Source: Algoriphagus oliviformis
Lineage (GTDB): Bacteria > Bacteroidota > Bacteroidia > Cytophagales > Cyclobacteriaceae
Direction of reading: 5' to 3'
Length of the DNA stretch: 64,000 nucleotides
Assembly: GCF_017254915.1 (NCBI RefSeq)
Contig: NZ_JAFKCT010000001.1
Span: 682,001 to 746,000 of the forward strand
This document shows, piece after piece, positions 1 to 7,985 of this stretch. The first letter of the stretch is position 1. Each line of letters begins with the position of its first letter. The position numbers were made by a program, and so were the translations under genes. The notes beneath the pieces were generated by a model. It did no database searches. It had not been told where the DNA came from and saw nothing but the letters and a program-made list of their open reading frames with translations.

Positions 1-153
1 CAGAGCCTCACTGCAGGGATAGGGGCATCCTATCCGATCTTTATGTTTGCGGTGGGACTGCTGTTTTGGTTTCAGCTGAGACGAAACAAGGCCGCCCAGC
101 CTGAGGAAAAAGACGAGGCTCCGCAAAAGCCAAGGAGGAAAAAGAAAAACTGA
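1..153 (+). CDS. C-terminal end of a membrane protein (partial)
   Basis: An open frame enters from the left edge and stops with TGA at 151-153, giving the last 50 residues of a protein. They contain one hydrophobic segment (about residues 7-24 of the visible part) followed by a highly charged tail that ends in a run of Lys and Arg, typical of a cytoplasmic C-terminus after a final membrane helix. The next gene starts 2 bases after the stop, so the two are probably co-transcribed. In related genomes the CNNM/CorC and PpiD genes often follow lipopolysaccharide-transport genes, but the visible piece is too short to assign a family. Confidence 0.55.
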   Translation, partial: QSLTAGIGASYPIFMFAVGLLFWFQLRRNKAAQPEEKDEAPQKPRRKKKN

Positions 154-155
154 AC

Positions 156-1439
156 ATGGAGACGACCTATCTTTTTTACGTCATCGTAACCCTGGTTTTT
201 TCGGCGTTTTTCTCCGGAATGGAGATCGCCTACATCTCTGCCAACAAGCTCCAGATTGAACTGCAAAACAAACAGGGACAGCTCAGCGGCAGGATTTTGA
301 GCCAGTTTGTCCAGAAGCCGGGGCAGTTTATCGGCACTACCCTCATCGGCAATACCATCATGCTCGTGCTCTACGGTACCTTCATGGCCTTTTTGCTGGA
401 AAAGCCCCTGGAGAATATCCTTCCCGAGCCTTTCAACAACGATGCGGTGATCTTGGTAACCCAGACTGTGCTCTCTACGATCATCGTCCTCATCACCGGC
501 GAGTTCCTGCCCAAAAGCTTTTTCATGCTGAATCCCAACAGCATGATGACTTTTTTCGCCCTGCCTTTTTTTGCGATCTACTACCTCATGTATCCCATTG
601 TTTGGCTGATCGTTGGGCTGTCCAAGCTGTTTATCACCAAGGTGCTCCGGCTGGAATACAACGAGGAAAAGCCGGCTTTCACGATCACGGATCTCAATTC
701 CTTCATCAAGGAGCATTTTCGCCAGGCCAGCTCCAGCAACAAAAAGATGGAGATCGATTCGAAGATTTTTGACAACGCGATCGAGTTTAAGTCCGTGCGG
801 ATCCGGGAGTGCATGATCCCCCGTACCGACATCGTCGCGGTAGAGGTGGACGACACCATTGAGGATATCAGGACGGTCTTTGAGGAGAGCGGGCACTCCA
901 AGGTGATCGTGTATCGCGAGACCATCGACGAGGTGATCGGCTATTGCCACCAGCTGGAGCTGTTCAAGAAGCCCAAAACCATCGGCGAGATCCTGACACC
1001 GATCATCATCGCCCCCGAGTCCGCGCTGGCCAATGAGCTCCTGATCCAGTTTATCCAGGAGAGAAAAAGCCTGGCCTTGGTGGTGGACGAGTTTGGCGGC
1101 ACGAGCGGGATCGTGTCCATGGAGGATATCATAGAGGAGATTTTTGGGGAGATCGACGATGAGTACGACCAGGACGACCTGATCGAGCAAAAGGTGGATG
1201 CGGACGAATACCTCCTCAGTGCGAGGCACGAGATCGACTACCTCAACGACAAGTACGGCTGGGATCTGCCTTGTGGGGACTTTGAGACCCTGTCTGGGCT
1301 GATCCTCTCGCTGACCGAGAATCTGCCGAGCAAGGGGGAAAACGTGACTTTTGGCAAATATACCTTCACCGTGGTGACCAAGCAGGCGCACCGCATCGAA
1401 ACTGTCCGGCTGAAAATCAGCGAATCAGGGAATTTCTAG
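156..1439 (+). CDS. CNNM/CorC (hemolysin-family) membrane protein with CBS pair
   Basis: This 427-residue protein has the family order: an N-terminal DUF21/CNNM membrane domain with about four hydrophobic segments (residues 1-160), a pair of CBS domains (about 205-325, including a VVDEFGGTSGIVSMEDIIEE stretch typical of the second CBS) and a C-terminal CorC/HlyC transporter-associated domain (about 340-425). The family is linked to divalent-cation (magnesium or cobalt) transport or homeostasis at the inner membrane; the gliding protein GldE also belongs to it, so a role in gliding cannot be excluded. The ATG lies 2 bases after the upstream stop, with an AAGGAGG-like ribosome binding site inside the previous gene. 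The PpiD-like gene follows after 85 bases on the same strand, a pairing common in Bacteroidota. Confidence 0.9.
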   Translation: METTYLFYVIVTLVFSAFFSGMEIAYISANKLQIELQNKQGQLSGRILSQFVQKPGQFIGTTLIGNTIMLVLYGTFMAFLLEKPLENILPEPFNNDAVILVTQTVLSTIIVLITGEFLPKSFFMLNPNSMMTFFALPFFAIYYLMYPIVWLIVGLSKLFITKVLRLEYNEEKPAFTITDLNSFIKEHFRQASSSNKKMEIDSKIFDNAIEFKSVRIRECMIPRTDIVAVEVDDTIEDIRTVFEESGHSKVIVYRETIDEVIGYCHQLELFKKPKTIGEILTPIIIAPESALANELLIQFIQERKSLALVVDEFGGTSGIVSMEDIIEEIFGEIDDEYDQDDLIEQKVDADEYLLSARHEIDYLNDKYGWDLPCGDFETLSGLILSLTENLPSKGENVTFGKYTFTVVTKQAHRIETVRLKISESGNF

Positions 1440-1524
1440 TCCAGACTTTGTTCTTGGGGAAATTTTGAATTTCGCCACCAATGCTATTATTTTGCGACAC
1501 TTCTAAAAAAGCGTAGTATCAATA

Positions 1525-3633
1525 ATGGCGTTAATTAAGCAAATAAGACAGCGGACAGGTCTCGCAATCGGTGTAATCGCCGGCGGGTTGATTTTATTCC
1601 TTCTCGGCGGGGACCTTTTGAGTCCAAATTCCTCCCTTCTCAATTCCAACAAAAACATCGTGGGTGAGATCGCAGGTGAGGAAATCACGCTGGAAGAATA
1701 TTCCATGAGAGTGGAGGAGTTCAAGTCCATGTTTCAGCAGCGGACCGGCCGCGTGCCTTCCGAGGCCGAGATGGTGTCTGTGAGAGAACAGGCTTGGCAG
1801 GCGATGATCGTCGAGCAGGTTTTTGACGAAGAGTACGAGAAGCTCGGACTTACCGTCTCCAGCGCTGAGCTGGTGGATATGGTGCAGGGCAAAAACATCG
1901 TGCCTGAGCTCAGAGCCCAGCTGGTGAATCCGCAGACTGGACAGTTTGACAAAAACCAACTGATCACTTTCCTCCAGACCCTGGAAACTGCCGATCCTGC
2001 ACAGCAGGCCGCTTGGGCGCAGCAGGAGAAGCTTTTTGCGCAGTCCAGACTCCGCATCAAATACGACAACCTCCTGGCTACCTCCGAGTATGCAACTACT
2101 GCCGAGGCTAAGATGGAGTACAAAGCCGCCAATACCATCGCGGACGCCTCTGTCCTTTTTGTTCCCTACTACGTGATCCCTGACGGTGACGTCAAGGTGG
2201 AAGAAAGTGAACTGACCGCCTATCTGAACAAAAACAAGGAGAAATACAAAGTCGGCAACACCGCCAATCTGGAATACGTGTCGTTCAGCATCTTGCCAAG
2301 CGGCCAAGACTCTGCTACCGTGATCTCCAGAATCAACGAGCTGACCGAGGAACTCAGGACTTCCGAAAACGACTCTGCTTTGGTGAGCCGCAACTCCGAG
2401 GTTCAAAATCCATTTGTGACCTACAGACCGGGTGACCAGCTTCCCGCTAGCCTCACTGGCAATGCCGGCGAGATCGTAGAGGGACAGACTTATGGCCCTT
2501 ATGTCACCGTCAACTCCACCTACGTCACCTACAAAGTCTCTGACCAGTACGAAGGCACTCCTCGAATGAGAGCTTCCCACATCCTCTTCAGCACCGAAGG
2601 AATGGATGAGACTGGCAAGGCTTCCGTGAAAGCCCAGGCAGAGACAGTCTTGGCGGACATCAAAGCCAACGGCAACTTTGCCATGGCGGCAAGACAGTAC
2701 GGACAGGACGGTACCGCGCAGAATGGCGGCGACCTGGGCTGGTTTGCCAAGGAAGACTTCGTGGAGCCATTTGCCAATGCTACCTATGCGGCAAAATCTA
2801 CCGGCTTGCTGCCAGGATTGGTGGAGACCGACTACGGCTATCACATCATCGAAGTGACCGAGCTTCCCAAGTCTACCTACACCAAGCTCGCTACGCTAGA
2901 GCTGGAGCTGGTGGCTTCTGACGCTACCCGCAACGAGGCCTTCAGAAATGCCGATTCCTTTGCCGCCGAGAGCGGAAACAGAAACGAGTTTACCGAGAAT
3001 GCGACCGACAACGGCTACAGAATCCTGCAGGCCAACAACGTGGACGCGACTTCCCGAAACCTGAACAACCTGCAAAATGCCCGCGAGGTGATCATCTGGG
3101 CCTTCAGCGAGGCATCCCAAGGAGAGGTGTCCGAGGTATATGAACTGAACAACTCCTACGTGGTGGCTACTTTGGTCAGCAAGAAGGAAGAAGGCGAAGC
3201 CAAGCTGGACGATGTCAGAGAGCAGGTAGAGCAGCAGGTTCGCAACGACAAGAAAGCCGCCATGATCGCTGAAAAGCTGGCTGGTAAGACTACGCTGGAA
3301 GAGATGAAGGCGGTATTTACCGACGCGGCTATCAACGAGATTCCGGACCTGAAGCTGAACTCTTCCGTGATCGCCGGAATCGGCTTTGCACCAAAAGCGA
3401 TCGGATCCATCTTCGGACTGGGCGCTTCTGGGCAGATCACCAAGCCTATCCAGGAAGATATTGGCGTAGTGGTCGGAAGACTCAACACCCTGACCCCAGC
3501 GGCCGAGGTGGGAGACTATACCGCTTACCAGTCCCAGCTGACTATGGCCGGTGGCCAAAGAATGACCTACACCATCATGATGGCGCTTCAGGATCTGGCT
3601 GACGTGAAGGACTTCAGATACAAGTACTATTAA
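1525..3633 (+). CDS. PpiD/SurA-like periplasmic peptidyl-prolyl isomerase
   Basis: This 702-residue protein starts with a short cytoplasmic tail and one transmembrane anchor (about residues 13-31), then a SurA_N-like chaperone region and a single parvulin (PpiC-type rotamase) domain at about residues 348-449, recognised by RASHILF, the GGDLGWF motif and GYHIIEV. It is expected to be anchored in the inner membrane and to help newly secreted outer-membrane proteins fold. Length and layout match the PpiD type rather than soluble SurA. Arginine is almost always AGA and codons are strongly biased towards AAC/TTC/ATC, which suggests high expression. It ends with a rho-independent terminator. Confidence 0.9.
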   Translation: MALIKQIRQRTGLAIGVIAGGLILFLLGGDLLSPNSSLLNSNKNIVGEIAGEEITLEEYSMRVEEFKSMFQQRTGRVPSEAEMVSVREQAWQAMIVEQVFDEEYEKLGLTVSSAELVDMVQGKNIVPELRAQLVNPQTGQFDKNQLITFLQTLETADPAQQAAWAQQEKLFAQSRLRIKYDNLLATSEYATTAEAKMEYKAANTIADASVLFVPYYVIPDGDVKVEESELTAYLNKNKEKYKVGNTANLEYVSFSILPSGQDSATVISRINELTEELRTSENDSALVSRNSEVQNPFVTYRPGDQLPASLTGNAGEIVEGQTYGPYVTVNSTYVTYKVSDQYEGTPRMRASHILFSTEGMDETGKASVKAQAETVLADIKANGNFAMAARQYGQDGTAQNGGDLGWFAKEDFVEPFANATYAAKSTGLLPGLVETDYGYHIIEVTELPKSTYTKLATLELELVASDATRNEAFRNADSFAAESGNRNEFTENATDNGYRILQANNVDATSRNLNNLQNAREVIIWAFSEASQGEVSEVYELNNSYVVATLVSKKEEGEAKLDDVREQVEQQVRNDKKAAMIAEKLAGKTTLEEMKAVFTDAAINEIPDLKLNSSVIAGIGFAPKAIGSIFGLGASGQITKPIQEDIGVVVGRLNTLTPAAEVGDYTAYQSQLTMAGGQRMTYTIMMALQDLADVKDFRYKYY

Positions 3634-3655
3634 TCCAAAACCTTTTGGACCAGAG

Positions 3656-3684
3656 AAACCCATGTCTAAGGCATGGGTTTTTTT
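3656..3684 (+). terminator. rho-independent terminator after the PpiD-like gene
   Basis: A 9-bp perfect stem (AAACCCATG / CATGGGTTT) with a 7-base loop is followed by a run of T to 3684, starting 22 bases after the stop codon of the PpiD-like gene. Confidence 0.9.
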
Positions 3685-3721
3685 GGTTTAAACTCTGGGG
3701 AGAAAGGAGTAAGTTTACCTG

Positions 3722-3988
3722 ATGGAAAAGAAGTTTGACAAAGCTGCGTTTAAAGAGAAGCTGGAGGCTGTCGGACAGTTTCCCATGCTCTACATGTTCA
3801 AGTTTATAGTGCCGATGGGCCGGGAAAACGAGGTAGGCGTGCTTTTTCCCAAAAACGAGATGGTTCTCAAGCCAAGTTCCGGCGGGAAATACGTCAGTAC
3901 CACGATCCAGGCCATGATGGACAGTGCCGATCAGATCATCGATATCTATGAGAAGGCGGCTGAGATCGAAGGAGTGATCTCTATGTAG
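3722..3988 (+). CDS. DUF493 (YbeD-like) family protein
   Basis: This 88-residue protein matches the DUF493/YbeD family in length and pattern: an N-terminal amphipathic helix, then YMFKFIVPMG, then a LKPSSGGKYVSTT strand-turn, then a helix with a run of hydrophobic and acidic residues. In E. coli, YbeD is a small alpha/beta protein upstream of lipoate genes, with an ACT-like fold and a suggested regulatory role; its function in Bacteroidota is unknown. It stands alone between a terminator on its left and a 164-base gap on its right. A GGAG-containing site (3706-3717) precedes the ATG. Confidence 0.8.
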   Translation: MEKKFDKAAFKEKLEAVGQFPMLYMFKFIVPMGRENEVGVLFPKNEMVLKPSSGGKYVSTTIQAMMDSADQIIDIYEKAAEIEGVISM

Positions 3989-4152
3989 GCGAGTCGATCC
4001 GCAATCACGCCGGTGGAGCGACTTCCGATCAGACGGAGCGGAACAGCAAAGGCGAAAAGCCGAAGGGACATCAAACAAGAGTTTGCCATTGCTTCGAATA
4101 GACTTGCTCAGCTACCGGCGCAAAAGCGAATATGATCTAAACCCAACAAACT

Positions 4153-4386
4153 ATGTGGAAGGAAGAAAACAACCGACTGAAAAAGACTTTTGAATTTTCC
4201 GATTTTCAGGAAGCCTTTGCCTTTATGACCCGGGTGGCCTTTTTGGCGGAAAAACAAAACCACCATCCCAACTGGTCGAACGTGTACAACACCGTGGAGA
4301 TCGAACTGAATACCCACGATGCGGGCGATATCGTGACCGAGAAGGACCATAAGCTGGCCCAGGCAATCGACAAAATCCTCCAATGA
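4153..4386 (+). CDS. Pterin-4a-carbinolamine dehydratase
   Basis: This 77-residue protein shows the family signature around the active site: [20 protein letters not shown], then D and the DHKLAQAID helix. The paired His and the later His are the catalytic residues of 4a-hydroxytetrahydrobiopterin dehydratase (PhhB/DCoH). The enzyme removes water from 4a-hydroxytetrahydropterin so that the pterin cofactor can be recycled; in bacteria without phenylalanine hydroxylase it may serve molybdopterin or folate chemistry. The stop codon overlaps the rsmI start by 4 bases (ATGA), so the two genes are translationally coupled. No aromatic amino acid hydroxylase is nearby. Confidence 0.9.
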   Translation: MWKEENNRLKKTFEFSDFQEAFAFMTRVAFLAEKQNHHPNWSNVYNTVEIELNTHDAGDIVTEKDHKLAQAIDKILQ

Positions 4387-5129
4387 GCGAAACCCGCGTC
4401 AGCCTTTTTCTGGTACCCACGCCTATCGGCAATCTGAAGGACATCACCCTCCGTGCGGTGGAGGTGCTCAAGACCGTGGACGTCATCCTCGCCGAGGATA
4501 CCCGCACGAGCGGCACACTGCTGAAGCACCTGGAGATCACACGTCCGCTCCAGAGCTATCATATTTTCAATGAGCACAAAGCGGTGGAGAAGCTCGTCGA
4601 GCGCATGCACAAAGGCGAAGCTTTTGCCCTCGTGAGCGATGCGGGAACGCCGGCCATCTCGGATCCCGGGTTTTTGCTAGTCAGGGAAGTGATCGCCGCC
4701 GGGCTGGAGGTGCAGTGCCTGCCTGGCCCCACGGCTTTTGTACCCGCCCTGGTCAATAGCGGCCTGCCCAATGACCGCTTCGTTTTTGAGGGGTTTTTGC
4801 CGCACAAAAAGGGCCGGAAGACCCGTATCGACGCGCTGGCAGAGGAGACCCGAACCATCCTTTTCTACGAGTCCCCCCACCGCCTGATCAAGACCTTGGA
4901 GCAGTTGGCCGAAGTCTTTGGCGCGGATCGGCAGGCTTGCGTATCCAGGGAATTGACCAAGCTGCACGAGGAGAATGTGCGAGGTACCCTGACAGAGCTG
5001 ATCGAGTACTACGAGACCAATCCGCTCAAGGGCGAGATCGTCCTGGTAGTCGCCGGCAAGCCCGAAAAGCGGGAGACTCGCGAAGAAAGGCAGGCTTTGA
5101 AAAAACAAAAGTGGAACTCTGGGGATTAA
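4383..5129 (+). CDS. rsmI: 16S rRNA (cytidine-1402-2'-O)-methyltransferase
   Basis: This 248-residue protein begins with the RsmI pattern [18 protein letters not shown], has the [14 protein letters not shown] segment and the [12 protein letters not shown] motif of the SAM-binding tetrapyrrole-methylase fold, followed by [20 protein letters not shown] and FYESPHRL. It is expected to methylate the ribose of C1402 in the decoding centre of 16S rRNA together with RsmH. Length is normal for the Bacteroidota form, which is somewhat shorter than that of E. coli. Its start codon overlaps the upstream dehydratase. The region after the stop carries a heptamer repeat tract. Confidence 0.95.
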   Translation: MSETRVSLFLVPTPIGNLKDITLRAVEVLKTVDVILAEDTRTSGTLLKHLEITRPLQSYHIFNEHKAVEKLVERMHKGEAFALVSDAGTPAISDPGFLLVREVIAAGLEVQCLPGPTAFVPALVNSGLPNDRFVFEGFLPHKKGRKTRIDALAEETRTILFYESPHRLIKTLEQLAEVFGADRQACVSRELTKLHEENVRGTLTELIEYYETNPLKGEIVLVVAGKPEKRETREERQALKKQKWNSGD

Positions 5130-5169
5130 AAACGATTTTGCTTTCCCGATCTTCAGTTTTAGATTTTTA

Positions 5170-5240
5170 TTAACCATTAACCATTAACCATTAACCATTA
5201 ACCATTAACCATTAACCATTAACCATTAACCATTAACCAT
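5170..5240 (+). repeat. Tandem TTAACCA heptamer repeat (10 copies)
   Basis: Ten perfect direct copies of the 7-base unit TTAACCA run from 5170 to 5239 plus one extra T. The tract fills the gap between rsmI and the inositol-monophosphatase gene and ends 3 bases before that gene's ATG at 5244, so it occupies the place where a ribosome binding site and promoter would be expected. It contains an in-frame-neutral number of stop codons (TAA) in every third unit. Confidence 0.97.
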
Positions 5241-5243
5241 TTC

Positions 5244-6047
5244 ATGCTTTCGACAGAACAACTCAGTACGGTCTTGGAGGCGACCCAGGAAGTCGCAAAA
5301 AGAGTAGGCGCGTTTATCCGCAAGGAAAGACAGCATTTTGATGTCGGGAGAGTGGAGCACAAGGGGTTCAATGATCTGGTTTCCTATGTGGACAAGGAGG
5401 CGGAGCGCCAGATCGTGGATAGTCTGAGCCAGATTTTGCCGGAGGCGGGCTTCATCACTGAGGAGGGCACCCGCTCGACCAAGGGCGAGGTGTACAACTG
5501 GGTGATCGATCCCTTGGATGGCACGACCAATTTTGTCCATGGAATCCCGGTTTTTGCCGTGAGCATCGCCCTGATGGAAAAGGACGAACTCGTCCTTGGG
5601 GTCGTCTATGAGGTCAACCGCCACGAATGTTTTTATGCGAAGAAAGGCGGTGGGGCTTTTTGCAACGATACCAGGATCAAGGTAAGCGCGGCGCCCGATC
5701 TGTCCGCTTCGCTGGTTTCCACCGGTTTTCCCTACTACAACTTTGACCTGATCGACCGCTACCTCAATTCGATGAAGATGCTCATGCAGAAGACGCATGG
5801 CCTACGGAGGATGGGTTCTGCGGCAGTGGATCTCTGCTATGTGGCCTCTGGGCGTACCGAGGGATTTTTTGAATACAACCTCAATTCCTATGACGTCGCC
5901 GCCGGAGCCTTGATCGTGCTGGAGGCGGGCGGTGCAGTCACCGATTTTGCGGGGGGCAATGACTTTGTCTTCGGGCGAAGAATCGTCGCCAGCAACGGAA
6001 AAATCCACGGGGACTTCCTGTCGATCTTGGACGAGTTTTGGAAGTAA
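5244..6047 (+). CDS. Inositol-monophosphatase family phosphatase (SuhB-like)
   Basis: This 267-residue protein carries the metal-binding motifs of the inositol monophosphatase fold: FITEEGTR (Glu of site 1), WVIDPLDGTTNFVHG (motif A) and SYDVAAGALIVLEAGG (motif B). It probably hydrolyses a sugar or inositol phosphate in the cytoplasm with magnesium; the exact substrate cannot be read from sequence. The start is directly after a TTAACCA heptamer tract and there is no recognisable Shine-Dalgarno site, as often in Bacteroidota. It ends immediately against the convergent AEC transporter gene with no gap. Confidence 0.92.
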   Translation: MLSTEQLSTVLEATQEVAKRVGAFIRKERQHFDVGRVEHKGFNDLVSYVDKEAERQIVDSLSQILPEAGFITEEGTRSTKGEVYNWVIDPLDGTTNFVHGIPVFAVSIALMEKDELVLGVVYEVNRHECFYAKKGGGAFCNDTRIKVSAAPDLSASLVSTGFPYYNFDLIDRYLNSMKMLMQKTHGLRRMGSAAVDLCYVASGRTEGFFEYNLNSYDVAAGALIVLEAGGAVTDFAGGNDFVFGRRIVASNGKIHGDFLSILDEFWK

Positions 6048-6956
6048 TCAGCCCAAGAGGTAATACCACACGACCAGACTCCCCGCCGAGATGGGCATTC
6101 CCAGCCCAGACAGCAGGGAGGCCAGTTTTGGATTAAGACCAAACTGCATGGCGACGATTGAGCCGGTGATCATTGGAGCCATGCCGCTTTCCAGCACGGT
6201 CACTTTGAGATCCAGTGAGTCGGCAGGGAGCCAGTTTCTATAGATCAGCCACACCACCGCCGGAGCCAGGATGAGCCGGTAGCCCAGACCGTACCAAAAA
6301 AAACGGGAAGCCAGGGAGTCCATGTCCACCGAAAACTTCAATCCTATGGCCAGCAAGGCCATCGGCGGCATGGTCTTGCCGACCAGCTGTAGCAGGGGAA
6401 TGAGAAACTCGGGAGTCTTCAGCTCGAAGAGGCTCATGAGCAGCGTGCCGACCAAAAAGCCGAAGGGAGGGAATTTGAGGATCTTCATCGGCACCTTGGC
6501 CAGGCTCTCGCTGTGGTTGCCGTAGAGGGATCCCACCAGGATGGAGAGTGAGGAGACGATCAGGAAAGACCCGCCTTGGTCGATCAGCAGCGCGGTGGGC
6601 AAGCCTGCCTTGCCATAGAGCCCTTCGATCACGGGAAATCCCAGAAAAGACGTATTGGCCAAGCCGGAGACGATGATCAGGCAGCCGGTGGTGTTTTTGC
6701 CCCAGTCGAATTTTTTGCCCAGCCATCCGAATAGCAGCCAAGAAAGCAGGAAAGTCAGCCAGGCCGATGAGATCGGGATCAGCAGTCCCCAAGTCGGCTT
6801 GATCTCCGGGATGTAGAGAAGGGCAAGGGCCGGAAGGACGATCTGGATCAGGTAAGCCTGCACCCATTTTGTCAGCCTTGCGATCGGGAAGCCGGGGATT
6901 TTCTGAAAGATCAGGCCCAAAAAAAGAAAGCAGGTGGCGATGATGGCTCCGGTCAT
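6048..6956 (-). CDS. AEC-family (auxin efflux carrier-like) transporter
   Basis: This 302-residue, strongly hydrophobic protein has about ten predicted membrane helices and the features of the AEC/PIN-like bacterial transporter family: a proline- and asparagine-containing segment near ANTSFLGFPVIEGLYG in helix 4 and VLESGMAPMITGSIVAMQFG in the C-terminal half. Bacterial members are malate, malonate or other organic-anion permeases; the substrate is unknown here. It is convergent with the phosphatase gene and divergent from the small gene at 7062. On the minus strand a TAAGTTTG element (6977-6970) lies just upstream and could be its -7 promoter box, although the leader would be very short. Confidence 0.85.
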   Translation of the reverse strand: MTGAIIATCFLFLGLIFQKIPGFPIARLTKWVQAYLIQIVLPALALLYIPEIKPTWGLLIPISSAWLTFLLSWLLFGWLGKKFDWGKNTTGCLIIVSGLANTSFLGFPVIEGLYGKAGLPTALLIDQGGSFLIVSSLSILVGSLYGNHSESLAKVPMKILKFPPFGFLVGTLLMSLFELKTPEFLIPLLQLVGKTMPPMALLAIGLKFSVDMDSLASRFFWYGLGYRLILAPAVVWLIYRNWLPADSLDLKVTVLESGMAPMITGSIVAMQFGLNPKLASLLSGLGMPISAGSLVVWYYLLG

Positions 6957-7061
6957 TCCCGAATATGTTCAAACTTATTTTTAGATAACATAAATATAAT
7001 TTCGCGGCCTTGTATGGCTTTGAATATCAGGATACTTTTGTGCAGAACCAAGGATTTTCCC

Positions 7062-7289
7062 ATGACGAAACTGATACCGATTTCTATTGAGGGTAAAAAA
7101 TGGATCCAACTTTCACAGCTCTCGTTGGACCAAGCCCGCTCGCTCAAGTCCTATTTGCCGTTTGTGAGCCTGAAGAAAATATTTTTCCAAGGGATAGAGC
7201 TCAGCGATTGCCTGGACTTTGACACCTACGAGTACTGGTTCAAAAGCCAGCAGATCCCCAGCCAGGCTGAGGCGATGCTGGATTTTTAG
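7062..7289 (+). CDS. Small hypothetical protein
   Basis: The ATG at 7062 gives 75 residues beginning MTKLIPISIEGKKWIQLSQL; an in-frame ATG at 7014 would add 16 residues but reads less like coding sequence. The protein has no signal peptide or membrane segment and no motif I recognise; it contains several aromatic residues near the C-terminus (FDTYEYWFKSQ). It overlaps the end of the opposite-strand gene by 4 bases. It lies divergent from the AEC transporter gene. The function is unknown. Confidence 0.55.
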   Translation: MTKLIPISIEGKKWIQLSQLSLDQARSLKSYLPFVSLKKIFFQGIELSDCLDFDTYEYWFKSQQIPSQAEAMLDF

Positions 7290-7660
7290 TCCAGCCCAAA
7301 GCTCTTTCTTTTCTCCGCAAAATAGTCCGTCAGCTCCGGGTAAAACTCGCTCTCGGCCTGCGGTATGCCGTCCAGCACCAATTCGATATTTCCCTCCAGA
7401 CTGTCTTGGTTGACCTGCATCCCCTCGATCAGGTACACGAGGTCTTCGAAAGACAGCGGCTCCCACGCGCTGCCGGGATAGAGCAGGTACTCGTTGCCAT
7501 AGAAGTCCACGGCCTCAAACTGGATCTTGCCCTCGATCTGGTGCGCATAGATACTGATCTGCTCTCCCCAGGTGCTTTCGGGGAAATGCAGGCGCACCAA
7601 AAGTGCGGAAGTGGCCTCCCCGGCAAAATAGCTTTCCGGCTGAAACTTGAAGTCGGGCAT
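7286..7660 (-). CDS. Hypothetical protein, soluble, 124 residues
   Basis: This 124-residue protein starts with ATG at 7660 and ends 4 bases into the convergent small gene. It is acidic, rich in Glu, Tyr and Phe, and has alternating hydrophobic patterns (SALLVRLHF, QISIYAHQIEGKIQFEAVDF) typical of a beta-rich fold. No signal peptide, membrane helix, cysteine motif or known domain is visible. The reading frame and codon use look like real coding sequence. Confidence 0.6.
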   Translation of the reverse strand: MPDFKFQPESYFAGEATSALLVRLHFPESTWGEQISIYAHQIEGKIQFEAVDFYGNEYLLYPGSAWEPLSFEDLVYLIEGMQVNQDSLEGNIELVLDGIPQAESEFYPELTDYFAEKRKSFGLD

Positions 7661-7985
7661 AGTCCAAAGTTAGGAAGTGCCGGGTCGATTCGCAGCAATC
7701 CTTTGTTTTTTTGGAGAGAAAGGAGCCCTTGATCCGTTTTTTGGCGGAAGTGAGACGAAGGCCTGCCCTGTTTTGGCAAAAAAGAGTTGCGGTTGGGCCT
7801 AGAGGCGAGCTTCTTTTCCTCTCTCCCAAAAGCAGGGGAGGCAGGTCTTGGCAAGTTTGACCGGCAAGCCCATTTCCTGCACTTTTTCACATTGGATAAT
7901 AAGGACTTTAAGGCTATTTTTGGGCTCGTTTTCAAAACGGCCGGAATTGCTCCGGGAATATTTCTTTGCTTTCAAACCCCTGATC
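7661..7985. other. Intergenic region upstream of glyA
   Basis: This 325-base gap separates the divergent 124-residue gene from glyA. It holds the putative glyA promoter (7892-7922) and, further upstream, an imperfect inverted repeat whose arms are 7758-7770 and 7833-7849 (AAGGCCTGCC-type against GGCAGGTCTT). An open frame continues upstream from the glyA start to 7848 but begins inside this region and upstream of the promoter, so I do not treat it as part of the gene. Confidence 0.5.
7892..7922 (+). promoter_or_regulatory. Putative Bacteroidota-type promoter of glyA
   Basis: TTG at 7892-7894 is followed after 20 bases by TATTTTTG at 7915-7922, an exact match to the -7 consensus TAnnTTTG with the expected spacing. 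Transcription would begin near 7929, giving a leader of about 57 bases before the ATG at 7986. Confidence 0.55.

Noticed and set aside
72..1391. Long open frame on the minus strand opposite the CNNM/CorC gene
   Set aside because: It is a mirror of the real gene's codon pattern; no family similarity, no start context, and the plus-strand gene has clear CNNM and CBS motifs.
5170..5240. CRISPR or telomere-like array
   Set aside because: Units are only 7 bases with no spacers, and no cas genes are present.
7848..7985. N-terminal extension of GlyA
   Set aside because: The family start is at 7986 and a consensus promoter lies within the extension.
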